64,000 bases of DNA from Fusobacteriaceae bacterium. GTDB taxonomy: Bacteria; Fusobacteriota; Fusobacteriia; Fusobacteriales; Fusobacteriaceae. The notes beneath the pieces are model-generated. The model was given only the letters and a program-made list of their open reading frames with translations, did no database searches and was not told the origin of the DNA. Position numbers and translations under genes: made by a program. The stretch is taken from positions 81,608-145,607 of the forward strand of contig JAISTB010000009.1 in the NCBI GenBank assembly GCA_031272775.1, given 5' to 3'. Below are positions 46,282 to 55,822 of the stretch, piece by piece. The number at the start of each line of letters is the position of its first letter. Within the stretch, counting starts at the first letter, position 1.

Positions 46282-49200
46282 TTATTTTGTCCAGACATCG
46301 GAAAGCTTGTCATACTTTTTCTCAAACTTCATGCCCACGTGATAGTTGACGGAGTCTTTCCGGCCCGTGTTCCGACTGCCTTCCTTCTTTTTGTAATCCG
46401 GCACGCGACCTGCCCCCAGCGTAAAACTCCTGCCGGGTTTGTAGCGGTATTCCAGGGAAACGTCATACTCCTGAAGGCCGCCTTCCTGGCTTCCCGTATT
46501 TTTCTCACCGAGGTTGGCGTCCATCAGCGTAATGGACGTCACCCAGAAGAGCTTGTCGTTCCACAGATTGTTTTCCGCTTCCAGTACGGCGTTGAACTGC
46601 AGCTCAGAGCTCTCCTCGCCGTAGCGGGACTGCTTCTTTTGATTGAGCAGATCCGATTTTACCCGGAATTTGTTGAGCCCGAAGGCCTTTTTGATTTTTT
46701 TCGTGATGGGGCCCATAAATGTCTGGGCGATCTGGTCGTTGAGGATCATCCGGACCAGTTTTGCCGTCGTCTCGTCCTGTACGTCCAGTTCCCCCGCCAG
46801 GAGTCCTCTCAAGTCTCCCGAAGAGCCGCCTTCCATGGAGGCCACCTGAAATCTGAGCCGGTCCAGCTGCCCGTGAACGCCGACCTTGACTTCCTCGCCG
46901 CTGACGTTGACCCGGGCCTCCACCGATACCGAGGGATTGATCCCCGGCAGATAGTCTTTCTTGTCCGTGAAGGACATGACCGCCCGGTCGACAATAAAGC
47001 CGTTTTCGTTGAGGGACAGGGATCCGTCCAGGATTTCCGCCTCTCCCAGCAGCACAAGCTCCGATCCTTTGCCGCTCAGGGTCCCCTCGGCGACGGCCGT
47101 GCCCTTGAGGTCCGTCACAAAGGCGTTGACCTCGGCGATATCGAGTTTTATGCCCTTAGTCGCCGAGATGGCCAGATCCAGCTCCACGGGATTGTAAAAG
47201 GACGTGTCGACCTTGAAGCCCTTCAACTCCCTGCCGGCCTGGGCCACCTTGGACGTGGACTTGAAGAGCAGATCCCGGAGGATCTGGAACAGCGTCTTCG
47301 TCTCCATGGGCAGCGCCTTGACCTCTCCCTCGTCAACGGTCAGCGTTCCGGCCAGTTTGTTTTTGGCGAAATTGAGCTCGGCCCCAAAAAACAGCTGAAA
47401 CTGCTTGCCGAAATGATAGCGGATGTCCCTCAGGTTCAGATCGAAGCGATAGTCGAGCTCTTCCATGCGATGCTCGCTTTGCAGGGCGTCCACCGTAAAG
47501 TTGTTGATTTTCCCCGAGGCGCTGACGTCTCCGCCGTTCATTTTGCCCGTGAAATTTTCGACGGTGACGGTCTTTTGATTGAGGTCGATCCGGCTGTTGA
47601 TGTCCGTGAAATTGAGAAAATACGGCTCATAGTTGAAACCGGCGTTTTGCAGCGTCAGAAAGCCCTTGTTGCTCTCGTCGGTCAGCGTCAGGTCCAGGGA
47701 GGTCGTCCCCCTGATTTCGCTGATCCCGTTGTCCTTCAAAAGGAAGGTCAGAAAACGAAGATCCGCCTTGGGCGACTCGACCCGGATTTCATATTTGTTT
47801 TGCTTAAGGTCCGAGTACCCGTAAGCCTTGAGGGCGTTTGCCGAATACAGCAACGAGATGTTGTTGAAGTCCACCCGTTCGGTGTTTCCGCTCACGTCAA
47901 TGACAAGATTGTTGAAGCGCATGGTGTTCAGGTGGGCTTCCCCGGCATGGGCGGCGATTTTATACGCCACATTGGACAGAGGCCCCGAAACCCCGCCCGA
48001 GAGGATCAGCGTCCCGCGCAATTCGGAAAGGCCCGTATAAGAGGTAATGTCTTGAAAAGCCACGGCGCTTTCGGGAACTTTGAGCTCCATGGTCCCGGCC
48101 GACAGATCGATGAGCCCGGCGCCCCCGGCCAGCTGTTTTCCTTCGCCGTTGAGAAGCCGCAACTTTTCGAGCTTGATCTTCCCTTTCCCGATTTCTTCCG
48201 TATCATAGCTGATTTCCGCCGTGAGGTCCGGGATCATAAAGCCTTTGACGGCGTTTTCTTTCAAGCTCACCTGGGCCTTTGCCGCGAGGGTCCGCCCGCT
48301 TCCCCGGGCTGTCAGCTTTCCCGTGACTTTTTGGCGCAGATCCGCCGCCGTCACGTAGCGCGTCATGTTTTCTTCGTTCAGGTCCATGGCAAGCCGCCAC
48401 GCCTGTTTCCGTATGTCGTAGGCGGCCGTCAGCCTGTTTTCATTGAGCAGGAAATCCTCCGCTCCGACGCTTTCGTTTTCATAGCGGATTTTGCCCCGGA
48501 TTTCCGCCTCAGATCCGCCGGGAAAATACAGTTTTCCCCCGCCGATCTCCAACGTTCCCAAAAGCGCGTCCCAGGTTCCGCCCAATTTTCCCCTGGCGTT
48601 TGCGATGTAAAATTTGACCGGCGCGTCCAGTTTGAGTTTTGTGCTGTTGAGGGACGTCACGGAAACCGTGAGCTCCGGCCGCCGTTCCTCGAGATTCACG
48701 CTCCCCCGGACGTCGAAGATCTCGTTTCTCATTTCCTTGATTTCGAGGATCCCCTTTTGAAATCCGGCGGCGCTTTTTACGCCGTAGGTCGCGTAATCGC
48801 CCATGGCGACGACGCCGATCTCTCCGAAGAGAACCGCTTCGTTCCGCTCTCCGGCCGTGCCCTGAATTTTCCCGTGAAAATTCAGAAGCTCCGCCGAGTA
48901 ATTCAGCGAAAGGCTCTCCACGTCAAGGTTCAGGTGATAATTTTTGTTGTTTTCGTATTTGAAAAAGGCCCCCGAGAAATCTCCCCGGATTTTGATGTCC
49001 TTCCCCTTTATCCTCTCGTCAAAGAGAAAATCGTCGGCTTTGATTTTGAGATCCGTTACCCGCCGGTTGAGGTCGATTTCGCCGCTCAATTCAATTTTTC
49101 CCGCCCCGTCTTTTTTGTCCGCGGACCAGATCCTGTCGCGGTATTTTTCCAGAAGCGTCTGTTCCGACTTCGTGTAGGGCTTGATTTCTTCCCCTTCCTG

Positions 49201-51039
49201 AGGCTTCTCAGCCTTGTCTTTTTTGTCTTTGGCGGCTTCTCCCTCGGCGTTCTTCTTCCCGGATCCGTTTTTCTCTTTTCCCGTCGCTTCACCTTTTTCC
49301 GCGGGGCGGATCAGGGCTTTTTTGATTTGGATCACGTTGTCTTCGGCCTCAAAGTCGATCAAGGCGCTGAGGTATTTGAAATTCAGCGGGATTTTCCCCT
49401 TCCCGTCCTCGATCTTTCCGGTCTTCGTATCAAAGTCGATCGTAAAGTCCCCGCTCTTGCCGATAATGATTTTTCCGGTGCGGGGGAAATAATCGAGACT
49501 GAATTTGGCGATGTCCGTATCGACGCTGACGTGTTTTTTCATGTCGTCCTCAAGATCATAGGAAAACACGCCTTCAAGGGGCGGAATATAGCTGTTCCCG
49601 CTCTGCTTCACGAGGAATTCCACCTTGCCTTTGACGGCGTTTTCGTAGCGCCACGTGAGATCGAGGTCATTTTCCGAAAGAATGGTTTCTTCCTTTCCTT
49701 CGGTTTTGTCGAGAATTTTCGTGTTGCCCCGGATATTCCGGAACGTGAAGCCGTCCCGGTCCCGCTCGATATTCCACGAGAGCCGCTCCACGCGGTATTT
49801 GTCATAGCGGACTGCATCGGTCCGGAAGGACAGGTTGAGCCGCGGCGAACCGTCCCGGTTGTAGAGCAGATCCATTTCGGGAGAAGCGATACTGAGGGAG
49901 GAAAGGTCTACGTTCCTTTCGGCAAGGGCGTCATAGCGGGCCACGTCCCGCCCCTTGACGTCGTGAATTCTGCTGTTCAGATAAAAGCGGCCGGCGCCGT
50001 CATAGCTGAAGAAAACTTTTTCCCGGCTGCCCAGTACGTCGGCGAAGGCTTCTCCTTCGATCCGCCGACCGGCAAAGGTCACGCGCCCCTCGACGTCCGT
50101 GGCTTCCGCGCCGTAGTGGGTATAGCTCCCGGCGAGGCCCTTGACCGTGGCCCACCCGAGATATTTCGTATCCGATCCGATCTGGAGGTCCATGTCGACC
50201 TTCCCGCCGTGAAAGGTCACGTCCCCGTTCCGGTAGCCGTACTGGATCCAACTCGCTTGGGGCGTCACGTTTTTCGCCTTGATCCGCATCCAGTAACGCT
50301 GTCCGATATTGGAAAACACGTATTCGCAGGACTCGTCGCCGTCCGCTCCCGAGGCCACAATATAAATGCCGTCGCCCCGTGTAAACGTAATGTGGCCGTT
50401 GATGTCGCGCAAGGTCTTTTTGATCTCCGCGTCAAAGGTCCGGTCGATCCAGGTGCACACGCCGTCCACGACGACGATTTTATCGATGGGTACCCGGCTT
50501 CCGGGCGGTTTCCCCGACTGTTTCTTGCTTTCATAGCGCAGACGGCTCTCTTCCCGCAAATGTTCGGCGACCGCGTCGACGGCTTTTTTCCGTTTGACGG
50601 GATCCGTCTCTTTGATGTTGACCGTGCGAGCCTTGAGCTGCTCCTCATATTTTTTGTTTTTCGAGCCCACGAAGGCTGTAACGGCGTTGATGTCCCGGTC
50701 GTCTCTAATGATGACGGCCTCCGTCCCCCAGGAGGTCACTTCCGACAAGCGCAGACGCCGGATGGACTCCTTTGTCCACTTGCCCTCGATCCGGTCGGCT
50801 TTTCCGATGAATTCTCCCTTGTAGTAAAGGCTGGGATTGATGACGACGATTTTCCCGTTTCCGACGGAAATGGAATCACTCCGGATTTCCGCCCCAAAAA
50901 TCGCCCGGATAATCACATTTACCGCATAGGACGTGTGGTAGCGGAACCCGTACCAGACAACAAAAAGAGAAAACAGAACCAGCAGCAAGGCGGCTGTTTT
51001 CTTCTTGTTTCGTTTGAGGAGTCTGCCGATGATTCCCAT
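46282..51039 (-). CDS. tamB: Translocation/assembly module protein TamB (AsmA-like)
   Basis: Very large envelope protein, 1585 residues. An N-terminal inner-membrane anchor (TAALLLVLFSLFVVWYGF, about 15-32) is followed by a periplasm-spanning repetitive beta-groove (AsmA/TamB-type, about 35-1400) and the C-terminal DUF490 domain (about 1250-1585), with KVAQAGRELKGFKVDTSFYN and GLNKFRVKSDLLNQKKQSRY near the end. A Lys/Glu/Gly-rich stretch (about 590-645) interrupts it. TamB-like proteins carry lipids or barrels between membranes. No tamA accompanies it; bamA follows directly, as in other lineages where TamB works with BamA. Confidence 0.9.
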   Translation of the reverse strand: MGIIGRLLKRNKKKTAALLLVLFSLFVVWYGFRYHTSYAVNVIIRAIFGAEIRSDSISVGNGKIVVINPSLYYKGEFIGKADRIEGKWTKESIRRLRLSEVTSWGTEAVIIRDDRDINAVTAFVGSKNKKYEEQLKARTVNIKETDPVKRKKAVDAVAEHLREESRLRYESKKQSGKPPGSRVPIDKIVVVDGVCTWIDRTFDAEIKKTLRDINGHITFTRGDGIYIVASGADGDESCEYVFSNIGQRYWMRIKAKNVTPQASWIQYGYRNGDVTFHGGKVDMDLQIGSDTKYLGWATVKGLAGSYTHYGAEATDVEGRVTFAGRRIEGEAFADVLGSREKVFFSYDGAGRFYLNSRIHDVKGRDVARYDALAERNVDLSSLSIASPEMDLLYNRDGSPRLNLSFRTDAVRYDKYRVERLSWNIERDRDGFTFRNIRGNTKILDKTEGKEETILSENDLDLTWRYENAVKGKVEFLVKQSGNSYIPPLEGVFSYDLEDDMKKHVSVDTDIAKFSLDYFPRTGKIIIGKSGDFTIDFDTKTGKIEDGKGKIPLNFKYLSALIDFEAEDNVIQIKKALIRPAEKGEATGKEKNGSGKKNAEGEAAKDKKDKAEKPQEGEEIKPYTKSEQTLLEKYRDRIWSADKKDGAGKIELSGEIDLNRRVTDLKIKADDFLFDERIKGKDIKIRGDFSGAFFKYENNKNYHLNLDVESLSLNYSAELLNFHGKIQGTAGERNEAVLFGEIGVVAMGDYATYGVKSAAGFQKGILEIKEMRNEIFDVRGSVNLEERRPELTVSVTSLNSTKLKLDAPVKFYIANARGKLGGTWDALLGTLEIGGGKLYFPGGSEAEIRGKIRYENESVGAEDFLLNENRLTAAYDIRKQAWRLAMDLNEENMTRYVTAADLRQKVTGKLTARGSGRTLAAKAQVSLKENAVKGFMIPDLTAEISYDTEEIGKGKIKLEKLRLLNGEGKQLAGGAGLIDLSAGTMELKVPESAVAFQDITSYTGLSELRGTLILSGGVSGPLSNVAYKIAAHAGEAHLNTMRFNNLVIDVSGNTERVDFNNISLLYSANALKAYGYSDLKQNKYEIRVESPKADLRFLTFLLKDNGISEIRGTTSLDLTLTDESNKGFLTLQNAGFNYEPYFLNFTDINSRIDLNQKTVTVENFTGKMNGGDVSASGKINNFTVDALQSEHRMEELDYRFDLNLRDIRYHFGKQFQLFFGAELNFAKNKLAGTLTVDEGEVKALPMETKTLFQILRDLLFKSTSKVAQAGRELKGFKVDTSFYNPVELDLAISATKGIKLDIAEVNAFVTDLKGTAVAEGTLSGKGSELVLLGEAEILDGSLSLNENGFIVDRAVMSFTDKKDYLPGINPSVSVEARVNVSGEEVKVGVHGQLDRLRFQVASMEGGSSGDLRGLLAGELDVQDETTAKLVRMILNDQIAQTFMGPITKKIKKAFGLNKFRVKSDLLNQKKQSRYGEESSELQFNAVLEAENNLWNDKLFWVTSITLMDANLGEKNTGSQEGGLQEYDVSLEYRYKPGRSFTLGAGRVPDYKKKEGSRNTGRKDSVNYHVGMKFEKKYDKLSDVWTK

Positions 51040-51063
51040 GGATTTTCCGTCCCGGACGCTTTT

Positions 51064-51774
51064 TTACAGCGGGTTCTTTTGCGGAGTTCCCGCCTTTCGC
51101 GGATATTTTTTCGCGCTGACCGCGTTTTTCTTGATTTCAATGACGACGCGTTTTTCTTTGGAAAAAGGAAGCGTCATCCTGCGGATTCCCGTAATTTCGG
51201 CTTTCAATTCCGAAAGGGCTCGCTTCGCCCCCTCCGCCTCGCTTTCATCGCTTTTTTGCGGGAAAAACCGCCCGCCCGTTTTGAGGAAGGGAAGCGCGTA
51301 TTCGATGATGACCGGTAGTCTCGCCACCGCCCGGCAAAAGGCGAAATCATAAGTTTCCCTTCTCCCCTCGATGAGATCCTCGGCCCTGGCCGTGACGATT
51401 TCCGTGTTGGCGAGGGACAGCGCGTCCTTGACCTCTTGCAGGAACCTGGTCTTTTTCCCCACGGAATCGAGGAGCGTAAAGTGAATTTGGGGGTTCCAGA
51501 TCGCGAGGATCATTCCCGGAAAGCCCGCGCCGGTTCCGATATCAATGGCCCTGCGGGGGGAATTGTCTTGATTGTCCCCGGAAATGAGTCCTTGCAGCAG
51601 CAGCGAGTCGAGGATGTGCTTTTCAAGGATCGCGTCCTCTTCCCGGATGGCCGTCACGTTCGTATGACTGTTGTATGCGGTCAGTAGCGCCATAAAGCGC
51701 AGCAATTGCTCTATCTTTTGCGGGTCGGCGGGAAGTCCCGCCAGCGCCAGCCCTTTTTTCAGTTGTTCCCGCAT
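51064..51774 (-). CDS. rsmG: 16S rRNA (guanine527-N7)-methyltransferase RsmG
   Basis: SAM-dependent methyltransferase of 236 residues. The SAM motif is AIDIGTGAGFPGMILAIW (near 77), preceded by LLTAYNSHTNVTAIRE and ILDSLLL, both typical of GidB/RsmG. It starts one base after the mnmG stop, the widely conserved gidA-gidB pair. Confidence 0.95.
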   Translation of the reverse strand: MREQLKKGLALAGLPADPQKIEQLLRFMALLTAYNSHTNVTAIREEDAILEKHILDSLLLQGLISGDNQDNSPRRAIDIGTGAGFPGMILAIWNPQIHFTLLDSVGKKTRFLQEVKDALSLANTEIVTARAEDLIEGRRETYDFAFCRAVARLPVIIEYALPFLKTGGRFFPQKSDESEAEGAKRALSELKAEITGIRRMTLPFSKEKRVVIEIKKNAVSAKKYPRKAGTPQKNPL

Positions 51775-51775
51775 G

Positions 51776-53665
51776 TCAATCCCCCCTGAGCCTGAGCGCC
51801 ACGAGCAAGGCTTGAATATCCGCCGGAGAGACCCCGGAAATCCGGGCCGCCTGACCGATCGTCAGAGGCCTTGCCCGGGAGAGCTTGTCCCGCGCTTCCC
51901 GGGGGATATTCCCCACTTCGGCGTAATCGAGATCCGCGGGGATTTTTTTCCGTTCGAAGCCCCGATGGGCCTCGATCATCTGCAGAGCCCGCTCGATGTA
52001 GCCCGCGTACTTGACCTGAACCTCCGCCTGATATTCGATTTCCTCCTCATAGCCCGCAAGCCCGGCGCCGGGAATCAGTTCGGCCACGTACTTCACATCA
52101 TTGAAATCCACATTTGCCCGCCGCAGCAAAGAGGCCAGGGAGATGCCGTCATGGATAAGGGATTCCCCTCTTTTCTCGAGGATCTCGTTGACCCTGGGAT
52201 TTCCGGGGCCCACATGAAAGCTGTCCAACTTTTCTTTGATTTCCCCGACCTGTCGGGCCTTTTTTTGTACCCGTTCGTATTCCGCGTCGGAGACGAGCCC
52301 GATGTCCCGGCCCTTTTTCGTCAAGCGCAAATCCGCGTTGTCTTCCCGCAGCAAAAGCCTGTATTCCGATCTTGCCGTAAACATCCGGTAAGGTTCGTTT
52401 GTCCCCTTGGCGACGAGGTCGTCGATCAGCGTCCCGATATAAGACTCGGAGCGTTCAAGGATCAAAGGTTCGAGCCCCTTTCGTTTCCTACTCGCGTTGA
52501 TTCCCGCCATGATGCCCTGGGCCGCCGCTTCCTCATAGCCTGAGGTGCCGTTGATCTGCCCCGCCAAGAAGAGATTTTCCACGATCCGGCTCTCTAGGCT
52601 GTATTTCAGATCCTGGGGCTCGGCGTAATCGTATTCGATGGCATAGGCGTAACGCATAAAAGCGGCTTTTTCCATGCCCTTCATGCGGTGTACGACCGCC
52701 TCCTGCACATCGGCGGGAAGCGAGGAGGAGAGTCCGCTCAGGTAAATTTCCTTTGTGTCAAGGCCTTCCTTTTCGAGGAAAATGTGATGGCTCGATTTAT
52801 CGGCATAACGGAACACCTTGTCCTCTATGGACGGACAGTAGCGGGGGCCGGTTCCCACGATGGTCCCGTTGAAAAGGGGCGAGCGGTCTTTGTTTTGCCG
52901 GATCACCTCATGGACGGTTTCGTTGGTGCTGGTCAGAAAGCAGCTGATTTGTTTTTTGTCGCGAATCAAGGCGTCGTCGGTCCGGGAGGAAAATTTGAGG
53001 ACTTTGTCCGTTTCCCCCTTTTGCTCCTCCAGGCCGCTGTAATCAATGGAATCTTCATGGATCCGGGGCGGCGTTCCCGTTTTGAAGCGTCCCAGCTTCA
53101 GCCCCGCCCGCTCCAGAGAAAGCGGCAGCTCTTCCGAGGCCGGTTCTCCCATGCGCCCGCCGCTGAAATGCCTGTCTCCGATGTGGATCTTGCCCCGCAG
53201 GAACGTCCCCGTGGCGAGAACCACACAACCGGCGTCATAGGAAAGCCCTTCCCGGGTTTTGACGCCGACGACTTTATTTCCTTCCAAAACGAGCTCCGTG
53301 ACCATCCCCTGAATCAGGCTCAGGTTGGGGGTCGTCTCGAGGGTCTTTTTCATTTCGAGGGCGTAGCGTTTTTTGTCGGCCTGGGCCCGCAGCGCGCGGA
53401 CGGCCGGTCCTTTTTTCGTGTTGAGCACCCGGATCTGGATCAGGGTCTTGTCGATGTTGCGGCCCATTTCCCCGCCGAGGGCGTCGATTTCCTTGACGAG
53501 ATGGGATTTGGCGGGTCCGCCGATGGAGGGATTGCAGGACATGACGCCGACATTATCGAGCGAAACGGTAAATACGGCCGTTCTCATTCCGAGCCGGGCC
53601 GCCGCCAGGGCCGCCTCGCAGCCCGCGTGTCCCGCGCCCACCACGATAATATCAAATTGCCGCAT
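51776..53665 (-). CDS. mnmG: tRNA uridine-5-carboxymethylaminomethyl modification enzyme MnmG
   Basis: FAD enzyme that with MnmE makes cmnm5U34 in tRNA, 629 residues, the standard length. FAD motif [20 protein letters not shown] at the N-terminus, [20 protein letters not shown] (near 45), [16 protein letters not shown] (near 152) and [19 protein letters not shown] (near 435). Start at 53665 with GGAGGCGGGAG upstream; the frame is open for 77 more codons but that part is the leader. mnmE is not in the window. Confidence 0.96.
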   Translation of the reverse strand: MRQFDIIVVGAGHAGCEAALAAARLGMRTAVFTVSLDNVGVMSCNPSIGGPAKSHLVKEIDALGGEMGRNIDKTLIQIRVLNTKKGPAVRALRAQADKKRYALEMKKTLETTPNLSLIQGMVTELVLEGNKVVGVKTREGLSYDAGCVVLATGTFLRGKIHIGDRHFSGGRMGEPASEELPLSLERAGLKLGRFKTGTPPRIHEDSIDYSGLEEQKGETDKVLKFSSRTDDALIRDKKQISCFLTSTNETVHEVIRQNKDRSPLFNGTIVGTGPRYCPSIEDKVFRYADKSSHHIFLEKEGLDTKEIYLSGLSSSLPADVQEAVVHRMKGMEKAAFMRYAYAIEYDYAEPQDLKYSLESRIVENLFLAGQINGTSGYEEAAAQGIMAGINASRKRKGLEPLILERSESYIGTLIDDLVAKGTNEPYRMFTARSEYRLLLREDNADLRLTKKGRDIGLVSDAEYERVQKKARQVGEIKEKLDSFHVGPGNPRVNEILEKRGESLIHDGISLASLLRRANVDFNDVKYVAELIPGAGLAGYEEEIEYQAEVQVKYAGYIERALQMIEAHRGFERKKIPADLDYAEVGNIPREARDKLSRARPLTIGQAARISGVSPADIQALLVALRLRGD

Positions 53666-53834
53666 TGCTCCCGCCTCCGTTTCCGCGCTATGATTTATCA
53701 TACGCCGGCTTTGTGTTCCCGGCATGTCACTGTGACTGCTTTTTTCACTGATTTGTTCTTGGAATTGTTCTTGGCCGGTCGGGATTCCGGAAATATTCCC
53801 CGGTCCGGAAGTCCGTCCACGCAAGTCCGACTCT

Positions 53835-53863
53835 ATTTTATCATATCCCGGCGGGTAATGCAA
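53835..53863 (-). promoter_or_regulatory. Promoter of mnmG-rsmG-tamB
   Basis: TTGCAT (53863-53858), 17 bases, TAAAAT (53840-53835), preceded by TGA. Transcription from it would leave a leader of about 160 bases before mnmG containing GTCACTGTGAC and a duplicated TTGTTCTTGG (53753-53762 and 53765-53774). Confidence 0.55.
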
Positions 53864-53892
53864 CTTTTCCCGCGGAGTTTTTGCGCCGCGAC

Positions 53893-55353
53893 TCAACAGA
53901 GTCCGTAGGTCTTGAGCTTCCGGTAAAGCGTCGCAAGACCTATGCCCAGGGTCGACGCGATTTTCTTTTTTTCGGAGGCCCTTGTCCCGTAAGCGCGAAG
54001 GAGCGCTTCAATGGCCTCTTTTTCCATTTGGGCCAGGGTTTTCGCTTCCCCCGCGACTTGCGCCGAGGCGAATTTCGCGGGTAAATGGGCGGGCAGGATC
54101 TCCCGGTCGCTCTCCTCAAGGATATTCACGATATATTCGGCGACATTTTTCACTTCCCGGATGTTCCCGGGCCAGGGGTAATTTCGGAAAATCTCCATGA
54201 CTTCCGGAGAGATGCCGTGGGTGGGAATGCCGAAAAGATGAGCGTAGCGCCTGATAAAAAAGCGGATCAGATTCTCGACGTCTCCCGGTCTTTCCCGCAG
54301 CGGCGGGATTTCAATAGGCACGACGCTCAGCCTGTAATAGAGGTCCTCCCGGAATTTTCCTTCCTCGACGAGGGTTTCAAGCCCGGCGTTGGTCGCCGAT
54401 ATGATCCGGGCGTCCACATCCCGGGGGGCGTCTGCCCCCAGAGGCGTCAGGGATTTTTCCTGAATGACCCGCAGCAATTTCACCTGGAGCGAGAGGGGCA
54501 TATCGCCGATTTCATCCAAAAAAAGCGTGCCTTTGTGGGCCTGCTCAAAAAAGCCCGTTTTCCCCCGGGGATTGGCGCCCGTAAAAGCGCCCTTCACATA
54601 ACCGAAAAATTCGCTTTCCATCAGGGTTTCGGGAATGGCCCCGCAGTTGACCGCCACAAAAGGCTCGGCTCTTCTGGGGCCCGACAGGTGAATCTCCCGG
54701 GCCGCCACTTCTTTTCCGCAGCCGCTCTCGCCGGTAATCAGGACCGTCGAATCATTTTTGGCCACCTTGGCGATTTTCGCGTATACCCGCTTCATTTCGG
54801 GCGAATCGAAGATAAAATCTTTGGAGAAGGTCTCGTCCCTTCCCTCGAGCCAGGTCTTCAGTTTCTCCGTTTCTCGCAGGAGTTCCCGGTTGCGCTCCTC
54901 GATTTTTTTCTTCTCAAAAGCCTCGTAGACGCGCCCGCCGATAAAAAGGGCCATTTGTTGCAAAAATCGGATATAGGCGTCTTTTTTGGGCAGGAACTCC
55001 ATTTTCTGCGCTTCGTCAAAGCAGATGAGCCCGATGACGCCGATGGGTTTTTCCCGGAAGAGGATGGGGGTCGATACTTCGAGGATCTCCCGGCATCGGG
55101 ACTTGCCGGGGCAGCTTGCGCAGATGTCTTCTTCCCGGGGTTGCAGGATGACCAGGGTCTCGCCTGTGGCCAGCACTTTCCGGTACACGTGGGATTCCCC
55201 CGACATGTCGAGGCCGACTTTTTCCCGCAGTCTGCCGGTCCCCGCAATCCGCACGAAATCGGCGTCCATCATTTCCACGTCCATGTTGATGACTTCGGAT
55301 ATGGTGGCGGCGTATTTTTCCAGTTCTTCGAGAATTCCGGCAAACAAGTCCAT
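53893..55353 (-). CDS. Sigma-54-dependent activator, YgeV-like (GAF-AAA+-Fis HTH)
   Basis: Enhancer-binding protein of 486 residues. N-terminal sensor (1-160, GAF-like) with a cysteine group [10 protein letters not shown] near residue 79 that might bind metal or iron-sulfur. AAA+ domain (about 185-410): Walker [18 protein letters not shown], the sigma-54 contact loop [10 protein letters not shown] and Walker [22 protein letters not shown]-terminal Fis-type HTH ([20 protein letters not shown], about 460-480). It is divergent from ygeX-ygeY, as YgeV stands next to these genes in E. coli, so it is the likely activator of the catabolic operon. Its own -35 overlaps operator site 1. Confidence 0.92.
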   Translation of the reverse strand: MDLFAGILEELEKYAATISEVINMDVEMMDADFVRIAGTGRLREKVGLDMSGESHVYRKVLATGETLVILQPREEDICASCPGKSRCREILEVSTPILFREKPIGVIGLICFDEAQKMEFLPKKDAYIRFLQQMALFIGGRVYEAFEKKKIEERNRELLRETEKLKTWLEGRDETFSKDFIFDSPEMKRVYAKIAKVAKNDSTVLITGESGCGKEVAAREIHLSGPRRAEPFVAVNCGAIPETLMESEFFGYVKGAFTGANPRGKTGFFEQAHKGTLFLDEIGDMPLSLQVKLLRVIQEKSLTPLGADAPRDVDARIISATNAGLETLVEEGKFREDLYYRLSVVPIEIPPLRERPGDVENLIRFFIRRYAHLFGIPTHGISPEVMEIFRNYPWPGNIREVKNVAEYIVNILEESDREILPAHLPAKFASAQVAGEAKTLAQMEKEAIEALLRAYGTRASEKKKIASTLGIGLATLYRKLKTYGLC

Positions 55354-55375
55354 AGGGGCTCCTTTCTTTTTTTAT

Positions 55376-55404
55376 AGTATAGCACAAATTTCTCAAAATG
55401 AGAA
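55376..55404 (-). promoter_or_regulatory. Promoter of the sigma-54 activator gene
   Basis: TTCTCA (55404-55399), 17 bases, TATACT (55381-55376) on the minus strand, 23 bases before the ATG. The -35 is the right half of operator site 1, which suggests autorepression. Confidence 0.6.
55390..55404. promoter_or_regulatory. Operator site 1 (TTCTCA-AAA-TGAGAA)
   Basis: A perfect 6-bp palindrome with 3-base centre, the size expected for a dimeric Fis-type HTH. Two more copies lie at 55467-55500. Assigned to the adjacent activator by position and repetition. Confidence 0.65.
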
Positions 55405-55407
55405 CCA

Positions 55408-55439
55408 AAAAGCGGAAAATTTGAAAATTTTCCGCTTTT
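55408..55439. terminator. Terminator-like perfect hairpin between the operators
   Basis: AAAAGCGGAAAATTT, GA centre, AAATTTTCCGCTTTT: a perfect 15-bp stem ending in T4, functional in either direction in principle. It sits between operator 1 and operators 2-3, in a divergent intergenic region where no gene ends. Confidence 0.55.
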
Positions 55440-55466
55440 GCACAATTCTATCGTTCTTTATTTATT

Positions 55467-55500
55467 TTATCATTTTGGGAATTATTTCTCATAATGATAA
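55467..55500. promoter_or_regulatory. Operator sites 2 and 3 (tandem upstream activator sites)
   Basis: TTATCA-TTT-TGGGAA (55467-55481) and TTCTCA-TAA-TGATAA (55486-55500) match the palindrome TTCTCA-N3-TGAGAA in 10 and 11 of 12 positions. Their starts are 19 bases apart, so both face roughly the same side of the helix, about 300 bases upstream of the expected start of the ygeX transcript. Confidence 0.6.
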
Positions 55501-55554
55501 CTATTCTTGGAAAATAATGTTCCGTTTCCGGTTAGGCAGCACGGACGCGCAATT

Positions 55555-55662
55555 AGTGGCTTCTTACGTTTGCAAGGACGTAGTCCGCAGCAAATGTTAG
55601 AAGACCACTATGTCCCGGCGTCAGCGAGCTTGCGAGCCACAGCCGGGGCTCGCGCCCCTACG
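55555..55662. repeat. Hairpin-rich intergenic repeat region
   Basis: Between the operators and the sigma-54 promoter. 55555-55609 forms a long imperfect hairpin (AGTGGCTTCTTACGTTTGC against the complement of GCAAATGTTAGAAGACCACT) enclosing GGAC-GTA-GTCC. 55645-55658 reads GGGGC-TCGC-GCCCC and runs into CGCCCCTACG (55653-55662), also found at 9417-9426. It looks like REP/MITE-like intergenic DNA; 55663-55760 holds nothing I could recognise. Confidence 0.5.
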
Positions 55663-55763
55663 CGTTTTCCCGCCTCAATTCTCCCTTTCCCATTGCCGCT
55701 TTGTGCCTTTGTACAAGATCGTGTTTTTCCATCCCGAATCCGAACAAAAAATCTTTTTTTCGA

Positions 55764-55781
55764 TTGGCAGGATTTTTGCTT
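55764..55781 (+). promoter_or_regulatory. Sigma-54 (-24/-12) promoter of the ygeX operon
   Basis: TTGGCAGGATTTTTGCTT: TGGCA at 55765-55769 and TTGCT at 55776-55780, with the invariant GG and GC separated by exactly ten bases. One mismatch to TGGCACG-N4-TTGCT. It starts 59 bases before ygeX, and the divergent gene encodes a sigma-54 activator. Confidence 0.88.
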
Positions 55782-55822
55782 TATAGGCAAGTAGAAAGAC
55801 AAAATTTTCCGGAGGGATGCAA

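Noticed and set aside
46339..51318. A 1659-codon open frame on the plus strand opposite tamB, longer than tamB itself
   Set aside because: tamB has clear family features and GC-biased third positions that keep the opposite frame free of stops; the plus-strand translation is Arg/Pro/Asp/Val-rich, without motifs or ribosome site.
53666..53896. N-terminal extension of mnmG to 53896
   Set aside because: The added 77 residues are encoded by the promoter and repeat-rich leader; MnmG normally begins at the FAD motif reached from 53665.
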